Below are positions 13,661-24,378 of a DNA stretch of 64,000 nt, piece by piece. A program made the position numbers and the translations under genes. A model generated the notes under the pieces. That model was not told the DNA's origin. It did no database searches and saw only the letters and a list, made by a program, of their open reading frames with translations. Each line of letters begins with the position of its first letter. Position 1 is the first letter of the stretch. Origin of the DNA: Marsupella aquatica (taxonomy: Eukaryota; Marchantiophyta); contig OZ316893.1 in the NCBI GenBank assembly GCA_973895155.1, positions 11,532,001 through 11,596,000 of the forward strand. The letters are read 5' to 3'.

Positions 13661-14700
13661 TGAACGCCCCTCCCCTCCAAACCCCTTCAGTACTATTTTT
13701 TGCCCTTTTAAAAAGCTCTTATTAGTATTAATAAATTACTTTTGGGTCATTAAGAAAGCCCTTTAGGCTATTATAATCTTCATCAAAATGACATTAAATA
13801 TGCTCTTCAGGTGTTATAAAAAAAATTCTATCAAAGAGATTCTAAGTCAAACAGATTGGAATAAACATCTCACATTATCAAAAGCAAAAATAGGAACAAC
13901 ATATTCTTTATGTACACACTTCCTCGCAAGAAGGTAGGAGTCGAGGCATTTAAGAGTCAAACAAACTCATACAAGTATCCAAATTTAAGTTGTAAACATC
14001 CTACGCTGTCATCTATGAAAACCGTAAGTCCACATTGCACTTAAGTTTGTCCCATAGTTTGTTGAGCATATTCATCATCGTTTATAGGAAAGTTATCCTT
14101 TGAGTCTAAAGCATTGGAAAACTTATTACATTTAAACCAATTCTTTGATCACTAGAAGTGATAAATATACACCGAGGTACATAAGTGACTCTGGATTGAG
14201 ACTCTCTCTCTATCACTTGTGGCATCATAGAATCCCCATCTGACGCAACACGCATTGAACAACGGTGTCTACTTGACCTCCTCCTTCTTTGGGCGCCCTA
14301 CAAGGCCATATATACCCCTACACCGTTTGATATAGAGCATCAAAGAGATCGACGGCAGACCATTTTGGTCATCCATAAATGGTACACGAGACCCCCTAAA
14401 GGCAAAATTTCCCCTATCCCCCAAAAATTCAAATGTGTTTGCACACCCCAAACCAAGGATGTAATGACACGTGGATGAATGAGTATTGACGTGTGGCGGC
14501 CCTATATGCTTTACCCTTACATACAACTACTCGAACCCTATTTTTTAGATCACCTTGGTTCATTATAACATGGAACCCAATAAAACAAAGGGTTGTTACA
14601 TTATAAGCGATTATAACTATTATTCAAAAAAAGGATTAAAAAACCCCTTGAGTTGTTCGCACGGGGGGTCCCATATTAGTTAAGCTAAGGGCCCAGGGGT
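13661..14700. other. Intergenic, AT-rich
   Basis: No gene is recognised. The sequence is AT-rich with short frames only. The minus-strand frame at 14269-14526 has no family resemblance that I can see. Confidence 0.4.
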
Positions 14701-14749
14701 GATGGATAGGTACGAGGGGGAACCTGGGCTGCGCCCAAGGAAGGAGTTG

Positions 14750-15240
14750 TTCTGGACGAACAGTGCGAGTTGGTTCTAGTTCCGGCTTATGGCATCAGGA
14801 GGACCTATTGTTGACCTACTTAACAATGTCTGTTGAGCTTGAGTTAGGATGCTAGACTTGTGAAGGAAAGCTCTTAGTCTTGTGACTCAAAGGTTACGGC
14901 ATTTAGACTAACCACAATTAGGGTCTTAACTGGGGTTAGGTTAGTCGTGTGTGACCTTGTATATACGAGGGCTAGTGTAAGCCGATGGTGTGTGGTGCTT
15001 ACTCATTGTAACGGAGCAACTTGAGGAAGAGGGAGAGCATGTGTGTTTGTCTACTCTTGAAGTAAAGCTTGAGTGTTCGTGTGGACGTAGCCTTAGAGAA
15101 GAGGTGAACCATGTAGAGATTGTGTCGACTACGTGTGCATGGAATGAGTAATGATTGGATCGTCATTCATGAAGAAAGACGTCATATATCAACAAGACTT
15201 GGGAGATCTAGATCCTAAGAGGTTACTTACCGAGATGCTT
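14750..15240 (+). mobile_element. Copia-like LTR remnant
   Basis: The sequence contains a TATA-like TATATACGAG (about 14958), then CTCATTGTAACGGAGCAACTT (about 14999) and GTGGACGTAGCC near 15080. Plant Copia LTRs carry a similar GTGGACGTAG phrase in their R/U5 part. The same order of motifs recurs at 39779-39930, which supports a repeat family. No internal coding region remains, so this is a solo or truncated LTR. Confidence 0.55.
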
Positions 15241-17276
15241 GGTTACTTGTGCAAACAATGAGGACCGTAGAGCAGCAGTCGTGTCAGAGAGCAAGAGCGA
15301 CTTCGTATGGGAGGGGCCGCAGGCGGTGCATGGGGCATCGAGTGGCTTGCTCGAGGTATTCCATGGAGGCGTTCGGGCACCAAGGGCACTTAGACATGGG
15401 TGCTGGGATTGGTGAGGGCGTTGGGTGACAAGGTCCACCACTCATGTCAATGAAAATATGTTATTCTTCCATTTATAGATGTATTTGTAGACAATGTGAA
15501 GTTCTTCTAATCATTAGAAAAACGAATATTTTCATTAAGTTGGGAGACGCACTACACTATACCCATGACTCACTTCAGATTTTCTTTCAAAACCAAACAA
15601 ATACATAAATTGTCTCATTGAACCTAGAATAAACATACTTTGGAGAAGATTATGTCCTTTGACCTTCAATTGCTACTAGTCATATAAAAGGCAGAAACTC
15701 CAAAGCTAGGGCAGTTCATTGTCTACAGAGGGTGCCTAGCCTTAGCTGGGCTGCCAAGTCCTAGTTACAACCCGTTGGAAGTGACATATCACATGTGACA
15801 AAGTATAGGACCATTTAAATGATTTTGGCAAAAGACTTATTAAATCTTCAATAGAAATAGAGGGTTATTTAATTGCAAATTGCACACATGTCATCATGTG
15901 ATTTATGTCATCAGGTTTAGGGTTTAACCCTAAACCCTAAACCCCGAGGCAAGCCCAAGCCAGAGCCTCACTAATGTGTTTGTTAGTATGTGTGTAAGTG
16001 AGTGCCTTTGTGTACGTTCATGTGCATTCGTGAGGGTTTGTGATCTATTCATGCAGAATAGAAAAACCACCTGAATCCCAGATTCTCTTTTGTCATGTGG
16101 TCAGTGTATGCATCATTGCATCCTCCAATGCACCATAAGTTGGAGCATCTTGCAGGTGCTTGGGGTTGCAACCGCCGGTTCCTCTCTCTTTGGATTCAGG
16201 TTGGAAAACTCGTTTTATTAAAACCCCTTTGGTCACACTCGTAGATGTTGCCGGCCTGCTTGTTTCCATTTAGGTGACACAAGAGAGGTATAAGAAACTT
16301 ATCTCCAATTTCTCCAAGGGTAGCTTTTTTGTGTACAAATGACTTTGGTGAACCCCACTTTGGGGATTTGTGCAAAAAGTTGGTTGATTAATTTGGAATC
16401 GAACATGCCACAATGAAAATTGCTATCGCCTGGTTATGCTGACTAGGAGGACTAGTGTTTGGCAAAATGTACATTTATGCCTACCGTTGCACACTAGTAG
16501 CATAAACACACACTTATGTCGTCACCGGTTTGTGAATAATGAGAAACTTACAATGTATGGTGAAACCCAATATATGAAATTCTCATTAACACTCGTCTTT
16601 TTGGGGACACCTCACGTCTTTGGGGCTAACATAGGGATCTGCAAAGGTTTAGGGCCAACATATTTTATAGTGGGCAAAACTTTGCTAGATTCCACCTCTC
16701 CAAAAACTTTAGTCACTTTTGGCAAATTGGCTAAGTTTTCTGTTTCCTATGAGCTGGTTTCTCACCTAGCCACATACCCCATTAGCCAGCCAGAGTATAA
16801 CTACCATCCCTAAATCTAGGGAGATCTCACTCTCCCCGCCCCGGTGGAAGAGGAAGTTCGGCTAAAATAAAATAATTGCAGAAAATCATCATAAAATAAT
16901 TGCAGAAAATCAGACAAGAAAGGTCCCTAGCTTGACCTCCACTAGTTGAAAATAATTCCAGAAATTCAGATAAGTAATATTCTGGACAAAGAAAAAACAA
17001 AGCTGGTTAGCCCCCCTCCCCCAAAAACCAAAACTCATTATCCCTACCGTCAGCTTCGCTCAGTTCCCGTGCCCTGCCAATGTCGATCGAACGACAGGGG
17101 GAAAGCCACGTGTTCCTCGCCCTGCACTCCGACACTACGCACACACGCTCGGGTACGAGTCTGCCCGAACAACGCACGAACCAATGCAAAACAAAACAAC
17201 GACAGTAAGTACTCGCCTGCTCTTATACAGCGCCATCCCCAGATCCTGTTTCTCCGTGTAGCCAGCGCCGGTATAA
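15241..17276. other. Intergenic with telomere-like tract and small repeats
   Basis: No gene is supported. The region contains an interstitial telomere-type tract (separate entry) and three imperfect copies of AAAATAATTGCAGAAAATCA between about 16865 and 16965. Open frames such as 16436-16813 lack any recognisable feature. Confidence 0.45.
15914..15945. repeat. Interstitial telomere-type repeat, head-to-head
   Basis: The text reads one TTTAGGG unit running into its inverse CCCTAAA twice (GGTTTAGGGTTTAACCCTAA, then CCCTAAACCCC). This is the Arabidopsis-type plant telomere motif in both orientations within 32 bases. It could be a scar of break repair, or telo-box sequence. Confidence 0.85.
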
Positions 17277-17309
17277 CCGCACTGTAACTCTCTGTAAGTT
17301 ACAGTGCGG
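17277..17309. repeat. Perfect 13-bp hairpin
   Basis: CCGCACTGTAACT (17277-17289) and AGTTACAGTGCGG (17297-17309) are exact reverse complements separated by a 7-base loop. No T-tract or gene end adjoins it, so a role in termination or RNA processing is unproven. Confidence 0.85.
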
Positions 17310-19157
17310 CATCGTCTAGCCGTTGCCGGCTCCACTACGTGCCAATAGGGCTCTGTCCTTAGTGCAGGGCCGTCTGCCCCTCCAGTTCCCCTGACGTACC
17401 GTGTGCTCTTTCCTTTCCTGGCAGCGGCTGCATTGGATGCATTCGCCTCTCTCTAAGCACACACTCCATAAGTGCAAAAACTGGTTTAGCGCGAGGAGTT
17501 CTTTCCCTTTTATAGTTTTATTTGACACGGAGTGCATGTTTTGTGCATCCTACTAACAGTTTGGGATGGAAAGCTACTTTGAAGGCTTATTGTCTAGAGT
17601 GAATCCTCTAGACCCTGAACTTGTCAAGCATAATTGAAAGTGAAGGTGGAGACAAAAACAGAGAGGGGAGAGATGAACAGGAACTAAAGGCAGACCAAGG
17701 GGGAGAGTAAAAAAGACACAATGATTCTATTTTTCCAAAGTACTTTTTTGTCCTCACCTTTATTCCTGTCCAAGGAACAAGTAATCAGGCTAGTATTTTC
17801 TAAGCACACACAGGCCTGGAATCACTGTGCTAAACAACAAGTTTACAAGTACAATCCCTTGAGAAGTGTTTATCTGCACCTATTAGTCAATCCCATATAA
17901 TTGTATGATAAATGCACGTCCATTCTCAGTAGAGTAAAAAACATGCCCTTCTAGAGTTGGGCACCAAATTTAGGGCAAGGATGTACAATTTGTATTACTA
18001 GGCGCAAGAGTGCTCTCCCATTTGCACATGCTAGCACTATTTAGGAAAAATTGGACAGAGGCTGTTGTCATCTTGGAGTAAACTTTGTTTTCAAAGATTT
18101 TTGTGTCATCTGGGTACATCACAGCATTTACAGTGTGCATGTGCTGTTTTTGAGTCCCTCTTATTATTCATTCACTTTGCAGTGTTCAATCTGCCATGGC
18201 CCCCACAACCTAGTATCAATTCCCTGTAAACCACAAATGCGAATCATACTCACTTATCCATAAGTGCGAAATTTAGGGCATTTGCACTTATCAAAGAAAG
18301 CAACACTTGGATGCCATGGCTGTAATCCCCTTGGGGCGGCACGTCCGTCTGCCCGAGAGTGTTCGCTTAGAGAGGGTTAGATGTAAATTTATGAGCGGTG
18401 ATGTATGTATGTATGCCGGCGCTAAAGCTTAACCGTTCACTGATTGGCCATCGCGATCCCCCCCGCTCGTAAGATCGGGCCGATATTAAGTTTATTCTTT
18501 CCGTAGTGTCGTTCTCGCTCAGCTCCTGCCCGCGGGCTAAATAATAAAAGTTCTTCACGGCTGCCGTCTGGGCTCCCCGTGTACCGTACTCTGTGCCGTC
18601 GACGGTTGCTTTTGCCTGCTCGGCAAAGACGGGGCAGATGGACGGCGAATGGACGGAAAAGTGGACGGAGTGGCGGACGAACCGTCGCTCCGTCGGTCCG
18701 GCCCTTTCCCGAACTCTTTGGGGGGAATGGAGTCTTTCTTCTTCTGGCGAAGAATGAACGCTCTCTCTGTGTGCGTGTGTGTGTGTGTGTGGGTGTGTTT
18801 GTTTATCTTGCTCCTCATTCCTCGACTCGACGGAGGGCGCTCCAGCTTGAAGTTCATTGTAGGCTTCATCGCTGGTGTAGCAGTCTCTTCAATTCTCCTC
18901 TAGCTCCCCGATCCACGCGATTCGGATCTGAATCCCCCATCAACCGAATTTGAAGGTTGAAGCAGCGATTCTACGGGGGAATTACTCATCTTCTCATCTG
19001 CGAATCTGCTTTTGGACTTGACTGGAGTGGTGTGGTGTGGTGTGGAGTTGAGTGGTGTGGAGTTGAGTAGAGTTGAGTTGAGTGGATTGGATTGGATTGG
19101 ATTGAAACGAATCGGAAGGCTTTGAAAGGTTTGGGTCGACGTTGAATTCGAGGGAAG
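17310..19157. other. Upstream region and probable 5' leader of the tubulin gene
   Basis: No separate gene is supported. Close to the tubulin start are a GT-dinucleotide tract (about 18765-18805) and a 5-bp repeat tract alternating GTGTG, GAGTT and GATTG words (about 19020-19105). These probably lie in the promoter or leader. Open frames at 18579-18953 and 18649-18903 are read through the GT tract and look spurious. Confidence 0.45.
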
Positions 19158-22100
19158 ATGAGAGAGATAATCAGCATTCACATCGGGCAGGCTGGAATCC
19201 AGCTCGGAAACGCTTGTTGGGAGCTCTTCTGTATCGAGCACGGCATTCAGCCTGATGGAAGGATCCTTGAAGGGTACTGTGACTCTCCTGCGCACCGCTT
19301 TAGAATTCGTTGAATAGTTTTGAGCCTTTGTTATCCTTTCAGCTTTTGTGCTGGTTGTAATTGTATGATGTACAACCTTAGTCCGACGTCCGATCTCACA
19401 GACGTACATCTTCAGCCCGTTGTCAGAGATGCAACCACAGGAATTTCGGTTGTAGATCTATGCTGAGGACGTACTTCGTACTGGAAACTGTGTACTGTCG
19501 ATGGTTAGAGTAGGATTTGCTATAGTTTATACATCTAGATCCGTCCCCTTTGTTTGTAGTTGGATCCGACTCAACTTCCTCCAAATAAATTGTTCCGGAT
19601 GTTTCGAGTCTTCTTGTTCATATAATTCTACTTGATCCAGCTGCGAAGTATATATGCGTATCCGATTGTCTGGCTCGAAGAAACGTCAGAGTGGATCCTC
19701 TACTAAGTGGGGCTTGCAATTCTTTGCCGTAGATTGTAAATGTCGTCGATCGTTTTGCTTAAAGACGTAGAGCAACCGTGTTGCAGCCTGCATCAGTGAA
19801 GGTTTAAGATGTAGTCGTTTGCGGTGAGATGAGATGGAGGGAGTCCGTGGCCATTGTCCACGTCGTCTTGCCACATTCCAGGGATGAATGGCGAATGATT
19901 TTCGTGGAGGAAATTCTGTTGTGGGTCTGTTGATATCGTGAGTGTTGACAGGACTCAGAATGCGATAGAGGATGTTCATCTGCTCATGTTCCTGATGAAT
20001 TGAATCTCCGCTTGTTTATGTATACGAGCGCAGTGAGAAGAGTGTGCCCCGATCCAGCACATCTATTTCAACCGACCAGGAGTCGTTCAGCACATTTTTC
20101 AGTGAGACGGGAGCGGGAAAGTATGTCCCTCGGGCCGTGCTTGTGGACCTTGAACCCACGGTGATCGATGAAGTGAGGACCGGTGCCTATTGTCAGCTTT
20201 TCCATCCTGAGCAGCTCATTTCCGGAAAAGAAGATGCGGCCAACAATTTTGCTCGTGGACATTACACAGGTACCAATCTGAGGACTGCAGTACTTTCCGC
20301 TTACTTGAACTGCTTTTCTTCCAAGTTGCATGGTCGATGCTCGGCAGCAAAAGTACAGTACTGATCTTGCAGTGCACTGCTGGCCGGGTAGGTCAGTCGA
20401 CTTTTCATTGCCCAAGTTGAGCAGATGAGTTTCGTGTGATGTCTGGCTGACGTGGTGTTCATTCCCATGCTGAATTCTTGCAGTTGGGAAGGAAATTGTC
20501 GACCTCTGCTTGGATCGCGTCAGGAAGCTGGCCGACAATTGCACAGGTCTGCAAGGGTTTCTGGTCTTCAATGCCGTTGGTGGCGGGACCGGTTCCGGTC
20601 TCGGTTCGCTTCTTCTGGAGCGCCTGTCTGTGGACTACGGAAAGAAATCCAAATTGGGCTTCACAGTATATCCTTCCCCGCAGGTAACCACACAATGTCC
20701 AGACTCCCCATTCATTCTCCCGAACTTTAAAACTGGATCCATCGAGGTCTTCCGTATCGTTGGGCTTGCCCTTCGATCACCCCGTGGAGTTCCTCGATGT
20801 CTATAAATGCTTTGACAAGAAGAGAATTCATCGAGTTTAGAACCAGGCCGCGACTCTGGAATTGTTGAATAGGCCCTCATCTCGTCGTAACCGTACGCAA
20901 ACTCCAGACAGAATGTAAGCACAGTGATGGGCTTCTGTCTTTTCCGCCGACCTGACGTGACTCTACAGTCGCAGGTCGGCTATAAGATTCCGTAGTAAGT
21001 AGCGAGCAGTTTTATTATAAACTAAACAAAATCAGTTAAATCTTTTAGAAGGGCAGCAGTCACCCTCAGTAGATGAACCACACAATAGATGTGATTATCA
21101 AGTTTGTGGAAAGAGTAATGAGTCAATTTCCCACGAATGTCGCAGTCTGGACAAAGTACAGAAAGTATATCAGGGGCAACGTTCATAACTAAGCTAGACA
21201 AATAAGAACAACTGTAGGAGAATTGGAGTGATACTGTAGATAAAACTGAGTTTGACATGCGTAGTTAATTTCCACACTTCGAGGAGTCGTGCTCAATTGC
21301 AGTCACTGGTCAGCTCTTCTATTTTGATTTTGAGCTGTGTGATGCAATGAAAATGTATTTCTCAGGTGTCGACTGCTGTTGTTGAGCCTTACAACAGCGT
21401 TCTCTCAACACACTCTCTGATTGAGCACACGGACGTCGCCGTCCTGCTAGACAACGAAGCCATCTACGACATTTGCAGAAGGTCGCTGGACATTGAAAGG
21501 CCCACATACACCAACCTCAACCGACTAGTTTCCCAAGTCATCTCTTCCCTCACTGCCTCTCTCCGATTTGATGGCGCATTGAACGTTGATATCACGGAAT
21601 TCCAGACCAATCTTGTGCCCTATCCCAGAATTCATTTCATGCTGTCTTCTTACGCTCCGGTCATCTCAGCCGAAAAAGCATACCATGAACAGCTTTCAGT
21701 TGCGGAGATCACCAGCACTGTCTTCGAGCCTTCGTCCATGATGGCCAAGTGTGACCCCCGGCATGGCAAGTACATGGCTTGCTGCATGATGTACCGGGGT
21801 GACTTGACACCCAAGGATGTGCAGTCGGCTGTCGCCACCATTAAGAACAAACGCACCGTGCAATTTGTGGACTGGTATGATTTCTTACTTCTCAATAACT
21901 TAGAACCTGATTTTTCTTCAGATTCAATTCGTTTCTTCGCTGGGATTTCGCCACTTTTGGGATAGGGTGAGTGTCGTATGTGGTAGAGTTCGGGTTTTAA
22001 CAAATGAATTCTGACATAGAGAATGTATTCATTGCTGTAGGTGCCCCACCGGATTTAAATGTGGGATAAACTACCAAGCACCTACCGTTGTTCCGGGAGC

Positions 22101-22353
22101 CGACCTCGCCAAGGTGCAGAGGGCTGTGTGCATGATCAGTAACAACACCGCTGTGGCGGAAGTTTTCTCGCAGATCAACCATAAGTTTGATCTCATGTAC
22201 GCCAAGCGTGCTTTCGTGCACTGGTTTGTGGGTGAAGGTATGGAGGAGGGTGAGTTCTCGGAGGCCAGGGAAGATCTGGCTTCATTGGAGAAGGACTACG
22301 AAGAGGTGGGAGCTGACACTACAGATGATGTTGATGATAACGACGAGCTGTAG
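19158..22353 (+). CDS. TUA: Alpha-tubulin, TUA1-like divergent isotype
   Basis: This is the alpha subunit of the microtubule heterodimer. There are five exons: 19158-19273, 20058-20269, 20484-20683, 21366-21874 and 22041-22353. Together they give 449 residues, the normal length. The first residues are [13 protein letters not shown]. The GTP-binding signature [10 protein letters not shown], the conserved [15 protein letters not shown] containing the catalytic Glu, and [12 protein letters not shown] are all intact. I chose the exon-2 acceptor at 20058 because it restores the exact family spacing; an alternative acceptor at 20034 is in frame and adds 8 residues. Oddities: residue 40, the usual acetylated lysine, is Thr in a divergent loop (RILEGTSISTDQ); the usual Arg in TGTYRQLFHPEQ is Cys; and the acidic tail ends NDEL rather than in tyrosine. 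The MREI start and Thr-40 recall the pollen TUA1 type of Arabidopsis. Confidence 0.96.
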
Positions 22354-24378
22354 TGTTACTAGCCCAGTTGGTGAATATCTTTTGGTTCACACGTGGTGTA
22401 GCAAAACTTCTCAATGATTATAGCAGTCCATTTATTTGGTGTGAGCGTGGTAATTCTACGGCGAGTTGCGTTTCATTCTACCATTGATGTAGAATTTGAT
22501 TGTATCTTTACAATGTGTCTTTGGCCTTATCTTTTTTTGAGCTACGACTGAGAATCAATGGACTGCATTTTAAGTAAAGCTGTCGTCAGGACAAGACGTA
22601 GGCCTGTTCATTGAATGCCCGCAGGCACTAGGTGGGCAGAAATTAAAAGTATAGCTTAGTTCAAAAGAATTGTGCATAACATTTGTACAAAAATATTCGA
22701 CGAAAGTTGTTCATTTTGCTTTCACTGGACCAGCAGCCCACGTCATAGACTCTGTTGTTTCCCAAGGATGACGATGAATGAACAGGAAATGCACTGGCCA
22801 GCTTTAAGTTCACGATTGGTCTGTCCATTCTCTCAAATAAGGTTATCAAGAGATTGTGGATATTGTCCAGCACACCTTGTAGAATGTATAGCCGAGGAGT
22901 TGTCCTATGAGTGGAACCTCCTTCATGGATTTTATTTGCATTTTGTGATCGCTGTCACCTCAATAGCTTCAATGCCCTTCGACAGATTGTGAACATTGCG
23001 CTGCACATTTTGTAGAATGTACCACTGCCCAGGGACGAGGAGTTATCCTATTAGTGAACCTCATTCATGATTGTACTTCCCATTTAAATTGCTTTCGCGG
23101 CAATGTCTGGACTAGATCGAGAACTGACGTGCAAGTGCTGCCTTCTAGCTGACTCTAAGCCACTAGCTGGGCCCAAGCGAGGTGCAGTGGCAACCAGTTG
23201 TGGCCTCCTTCTGTGAGATGAATAGGACCAACCATAGTTCACAACTCGAGATTCTAATAACTGATAGACAGCTTTCTAGACTTGAGCAACAGCAATTCAA
23301 CCTTCATCTTTGTTGGCTTCAACGGCAAAGGTATAATCCGTTTATTCGCCTAGTTTACACGGTTCTAAAAGGAAAGCGCAGTCCTAACCGGTGGGCACTC
23401 AGCACCAAATTAAACGTGTATCATGGAAATTGGACGAGACTTAAATCTGGAAAATACTGTCTAATTGAAAGACTAAGGACCTTCATCAGTAATTTGTCGT
23501 GATGAGTGGCAACTTGAGCAGCTTGAAGGATGGCCAGTGTGAAGCCTTGCTTTAAAACCAAATGAGTGGAGAACTCTGAGAATCTATTTACTATAATCCA
23601 AACCTGGAAGGGATTATCCAAGTGGATCCTTGTTTGAGACGGGTCTCGTGAACTGACTGACCCATGTACTAACTTGCCCTGGCCTCAGAAACTATCTATA
23701 GTAGAAGCATCCGAGAGCTGGGTGCCTTCCTGAGAAGAATGCTATGGTGACCGTGATGTACTACTGTCCATGCATTGCTGAGCAGTCTGAGAACGAAGGC
23801 AAACGAAAGAGCTTCAGGCGACACTTCATTTCGAATTGCAGGAGGAAATCCTTGGTTGGACTCTTTCCAACGTGCTGACAATACAAAGACTTGGTCCACG
23901 TCCACATCAAGATGAGTTCTGCAATATACACCACAATCCCAGAGAGCTGAATTTCGGAAAGCCGTGGAGATCAGGATATGAGACAAATCGAATCTTCATG
24001 AATTTTGAGGGTAGTTCCTACATTACAACCTCCCTCCTTCGAGCGATTCTCACTTTGTGAGTGAATCAATGCCACTAGGGTGCACGGCTATAATCTCTGG
24101 GAACAGCAACTAAGTCATGGAAAATAAATTAAATTCTTTGGAACCCATAGCACAGATGTCAAATTGTGAGACACCTTGGCGTTAAGGAGGGTCCTTTCCT
24201 CCACATGTTACAAGAAAAATGAGTGCTGAGCCTGGCCAGCAGAAAGTAAATTTGAGCAGCATTAAACTTTTGGACAGTAAATGCCACATGTGTACTGCCC
24301 AGAAAACAATTGATTGTCGCCGCTATGGTAAGTCGATTAGTTACACTACTTACAGCGAAAGCCAATGACGAAATGGTA
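22354..24378. other. 3' region of tubulin and intergenic space
   Basis: The first few hundred bases are presumably tubulin 3' UTR. Two loosely similar stretches (around 22857-22925 and 22985-23060, sharing AGATTGTG...TTGTAGAATGTA and GAGGAGTT...TAT) suggest an old small duplication. No other gene is seen; the frame 23182-23502 has no recognisable family. Confidence 0.4.

Noticed and set aside
18579-18953. Overlapping + strand frames upstream of tubulin
   Set aside because: They run through a GT-dinucleotide tract and G/C-rich leader, have no family features, and sit where the tubulin leader should be.
23182-23502. 106-codon + strand frame
   Set aside because: No domain, no splice partners and no conserved pattern that I can identify.
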